From an uncultured Desulfovibrionaceae bacterium (GTDB lineage Bacteria; Desulfobacterota; Desulfovibrionia; Desulfovibrionales; Desulfovibrionaceae), in contig CASQEL010000121.1 in the NCBI GenBank assembly GCA_949427775.1, forward strand, positions 1-6,538: 6,538 nucleotides of DNA. Reading direction: 5' to 3'. The notes beneath the pieces were generated by a model. That model searched no databases. It had not been told where the DNA came from and saw only the letters and a list, made by a program, of their open reading frames with translations. Shown here in pieces: positions 5,583 through 6,538 of the stretch (within the stretch, counting starts at the first letter, position 1; every line of letters begins with the position of its first letter). The position numbers were made by a program, and so were the translations under genes.

Positions 5583-6538
5583 TCAGTGCCGTTCCCGCGC
5601 GCGCTTTTTCGCCGCGTCGCGCGCCGCGCCGCTCAGGGTTCCCAGCCAGAAGGCCGACAGGGAGGCCAGGGCCGTGGGCACGATGGGATGGACTCCCCAG
5701 GGCGATATCCCGCCCGCGCTCAGGCCGAGAAACACGACGAACCCCACGATCATGGAGCAGAGCGCGCCGCGCGTGTCCGCCCTTTTCCAGTACAGGCCCA
5801 GCACGATGGGCCAGAGAAACACGGCCTCCAGCCCGCCGAAGGCGAAAAGATTGATCCAGACCAGCAGTTCCGGCGGGCGCAGGGCGGCCGCGAACACCAG
5901 CAGCCCCAGGCCCAGAGTGCAGGCCAGGCTCATGCGCGAGATGCGCTCGGGCGTCAGCCGGGAGAGATCGTTCTTCAGGCGGTAGCGGATGTACAGATCC
6001 TTGACGATGGCGGCCGAAGCCATGAGCAGCATGGAATCCACGGTGGACATGATGGCCGCCAGGGGACCGGCCACGAACACGCCCGCCCAGAAGGGCGACA
6101 GCAGGGAGACGGTCAGGGTGGGCATGACCAGATCGCCCGAGGGCAGATCCGGCAGCACGGCCCGCCCCAGGGTTCCGGCCAGATGCAGGCAGAGCAACAG
6201 AAAACCGGTGACCGCCGTGCCTACCAGCATGGCGGCGTGCATGGCGCGGGAATCCCGGTAGGCCATGCACTTCTGGACCGTTTGGGGCAACCCCAGGACA
6301 CCCAGCCCCACCAGCACCCAGAAGGAAAGCAGCATGGGCGCGGGCAGGCTGCCGCCGGGGCCGAAGGGCGTCAGCAGGGCCGGGTCGATTTCCCGCAGTT
6401 TTCGCACGCAGTTTTCCATACCCCCGCCGGCGTCCAGCACGGCCGCGAGGATGACCAGGGCGGCCACGACCATGACCACGCCCTGAATGGCGTCCGTGAG
6501 CACCACGGCTCGAAACCCGCCTACCGCCGTGTAGATCA
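5583..6538 (-). CDS. panF: Sodium/pantothenate symporter (SSS family), partial at N-terminus
   Basis: The last 317 residues and stop of an inner-membrane sodium:solute symporter; the start lies beyond the right edge. E. coli PanF has about 480 residues, so roughly the C-terminal two thirds is present. The visible part opens with IYTAVGGFRA, the end of SSF signature 1, and continues VVLTDAIQG. GLGVLGLPQTVQKCMAY and HLAGTLGRAVLPDLPSGDLV closely resemble PanF rather than proline or glucose carriers. AAIMSTVDSMLLMASA carries the conserved Ser/Thr of the family sodium site. FAFGGLEAVFLWPIVLGLYW leads into SSF signature 2 (about 5736-5798, with R-x4-GA spacing intact). About nine membrane helices are visible. 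The protein ends in a short basic tail, AAKKRARERH. It imports pantothenate, the coenzyme A precursor, driven by sodium. No break or missing motif is seen. Assignment to pantothenate rather than another substrate rests on sequence resemblance. Confidence 0.9.
   Translation of the reverse strand, partial: IYTAVGGFRAVVLTDAIQGVVMVVAALVILAAVLDAGGGMENCVRKLREIDPALLTPFGPGGSLPAPMLLSFWVLVGLGVLGLPQTVQKCMAYRDSRAMHAAMLVGTAVTGFLLLCLHLAGTLGRAVLPDLPSGDLVMPTLTVSLLSPFWAGVFVAGPLAAIMSTVDSMLLMASAAIVKDLYIRYRLKNDLSRLTPERISRMSLACTLGLGLLVFAAALRPPELLVWINLFAFGGLEAVFLWPIVLGLYWKRADTRGALCSMIVGFVVFLGLSAGGISPWGVHPIVPTALASLSAFWLGTLSGAARDAAKKRARERH

Noticed and set aside
2569..6270. A 1233-codon minus-strand open frame crossing parts of panF, the membrane-protein gene, hemW (antisense) and pepA
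   Set aside because: It runs out of frame or antisense to four recognised genes and through intergenic DNA, with Arg/Gly/Pro-rich composition. It is an artefact of GC content.

Overview
This window is a GC-rich (roughly two thirds G+C by eye) chromosomal segment carrying five protein-coding genes of core metabolism and transport. Three things suggest a delta-proteobacterial sulfate reducer of the Desulfovibrio type: a fused uroporphyrinogen-III methyltransferase/synthase, the protein sequences themselves, and the strong third-position G/C bias. That is an inference from family resemblance, not a proven identification. I see no mobile element, phage, CRISPR array, tRNA or rRNA, and nothing that looks like a defence or otherwise novel multi-gene system.

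Layout, left to right. 1-1338 (minus, 3' end outside the window): cobA-hemD fusion, making uroporphyrinogen III and methylating it to precorrin-2. 1339-1628: a 290-base gene-free gap holding a 25-base imperfect direct repeat and small GC hairpins. 1629-3131 (minus): pepA, an M17 leucyl aminopeptidase, with a GTG start set by a perfect AAGGAG ribosome binding site. 3132-3285: the divergent control region, with a near-consensus sigma70-type promoter for pepA and a weaker promoter facing the other way whose -10 overlaps it. 3286-4524 (plus): hemW, a radical-SAM heme chaperone. 4536-5408 (minus): an unrecognised four-helix membrane protein, convergent with hemW and only 11 bases from it. 5409-5582: a 174-base gap with two hairpins and a possible promoter. 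5583-6538 (minus, 5' end outside the window): panF, a sodium/pantothenate symporter.

Functionally, CobA-HemD feeds the tetrapyrrole branch (siroheme, cobalamin and, in sulfate reducers, heme through the siroheme route), and HemW handles finished heme. The two lie on either side of pepA, a loose tetrapyrrole association rather than one operon. PepA and PanF are housekeeping functions. The most useful points for a reader are the corrected start sites of pepA, hemW and the membrane protein, the compact overlapping divergent promoters, and the direct repeat between pepA and cobA-hemD.
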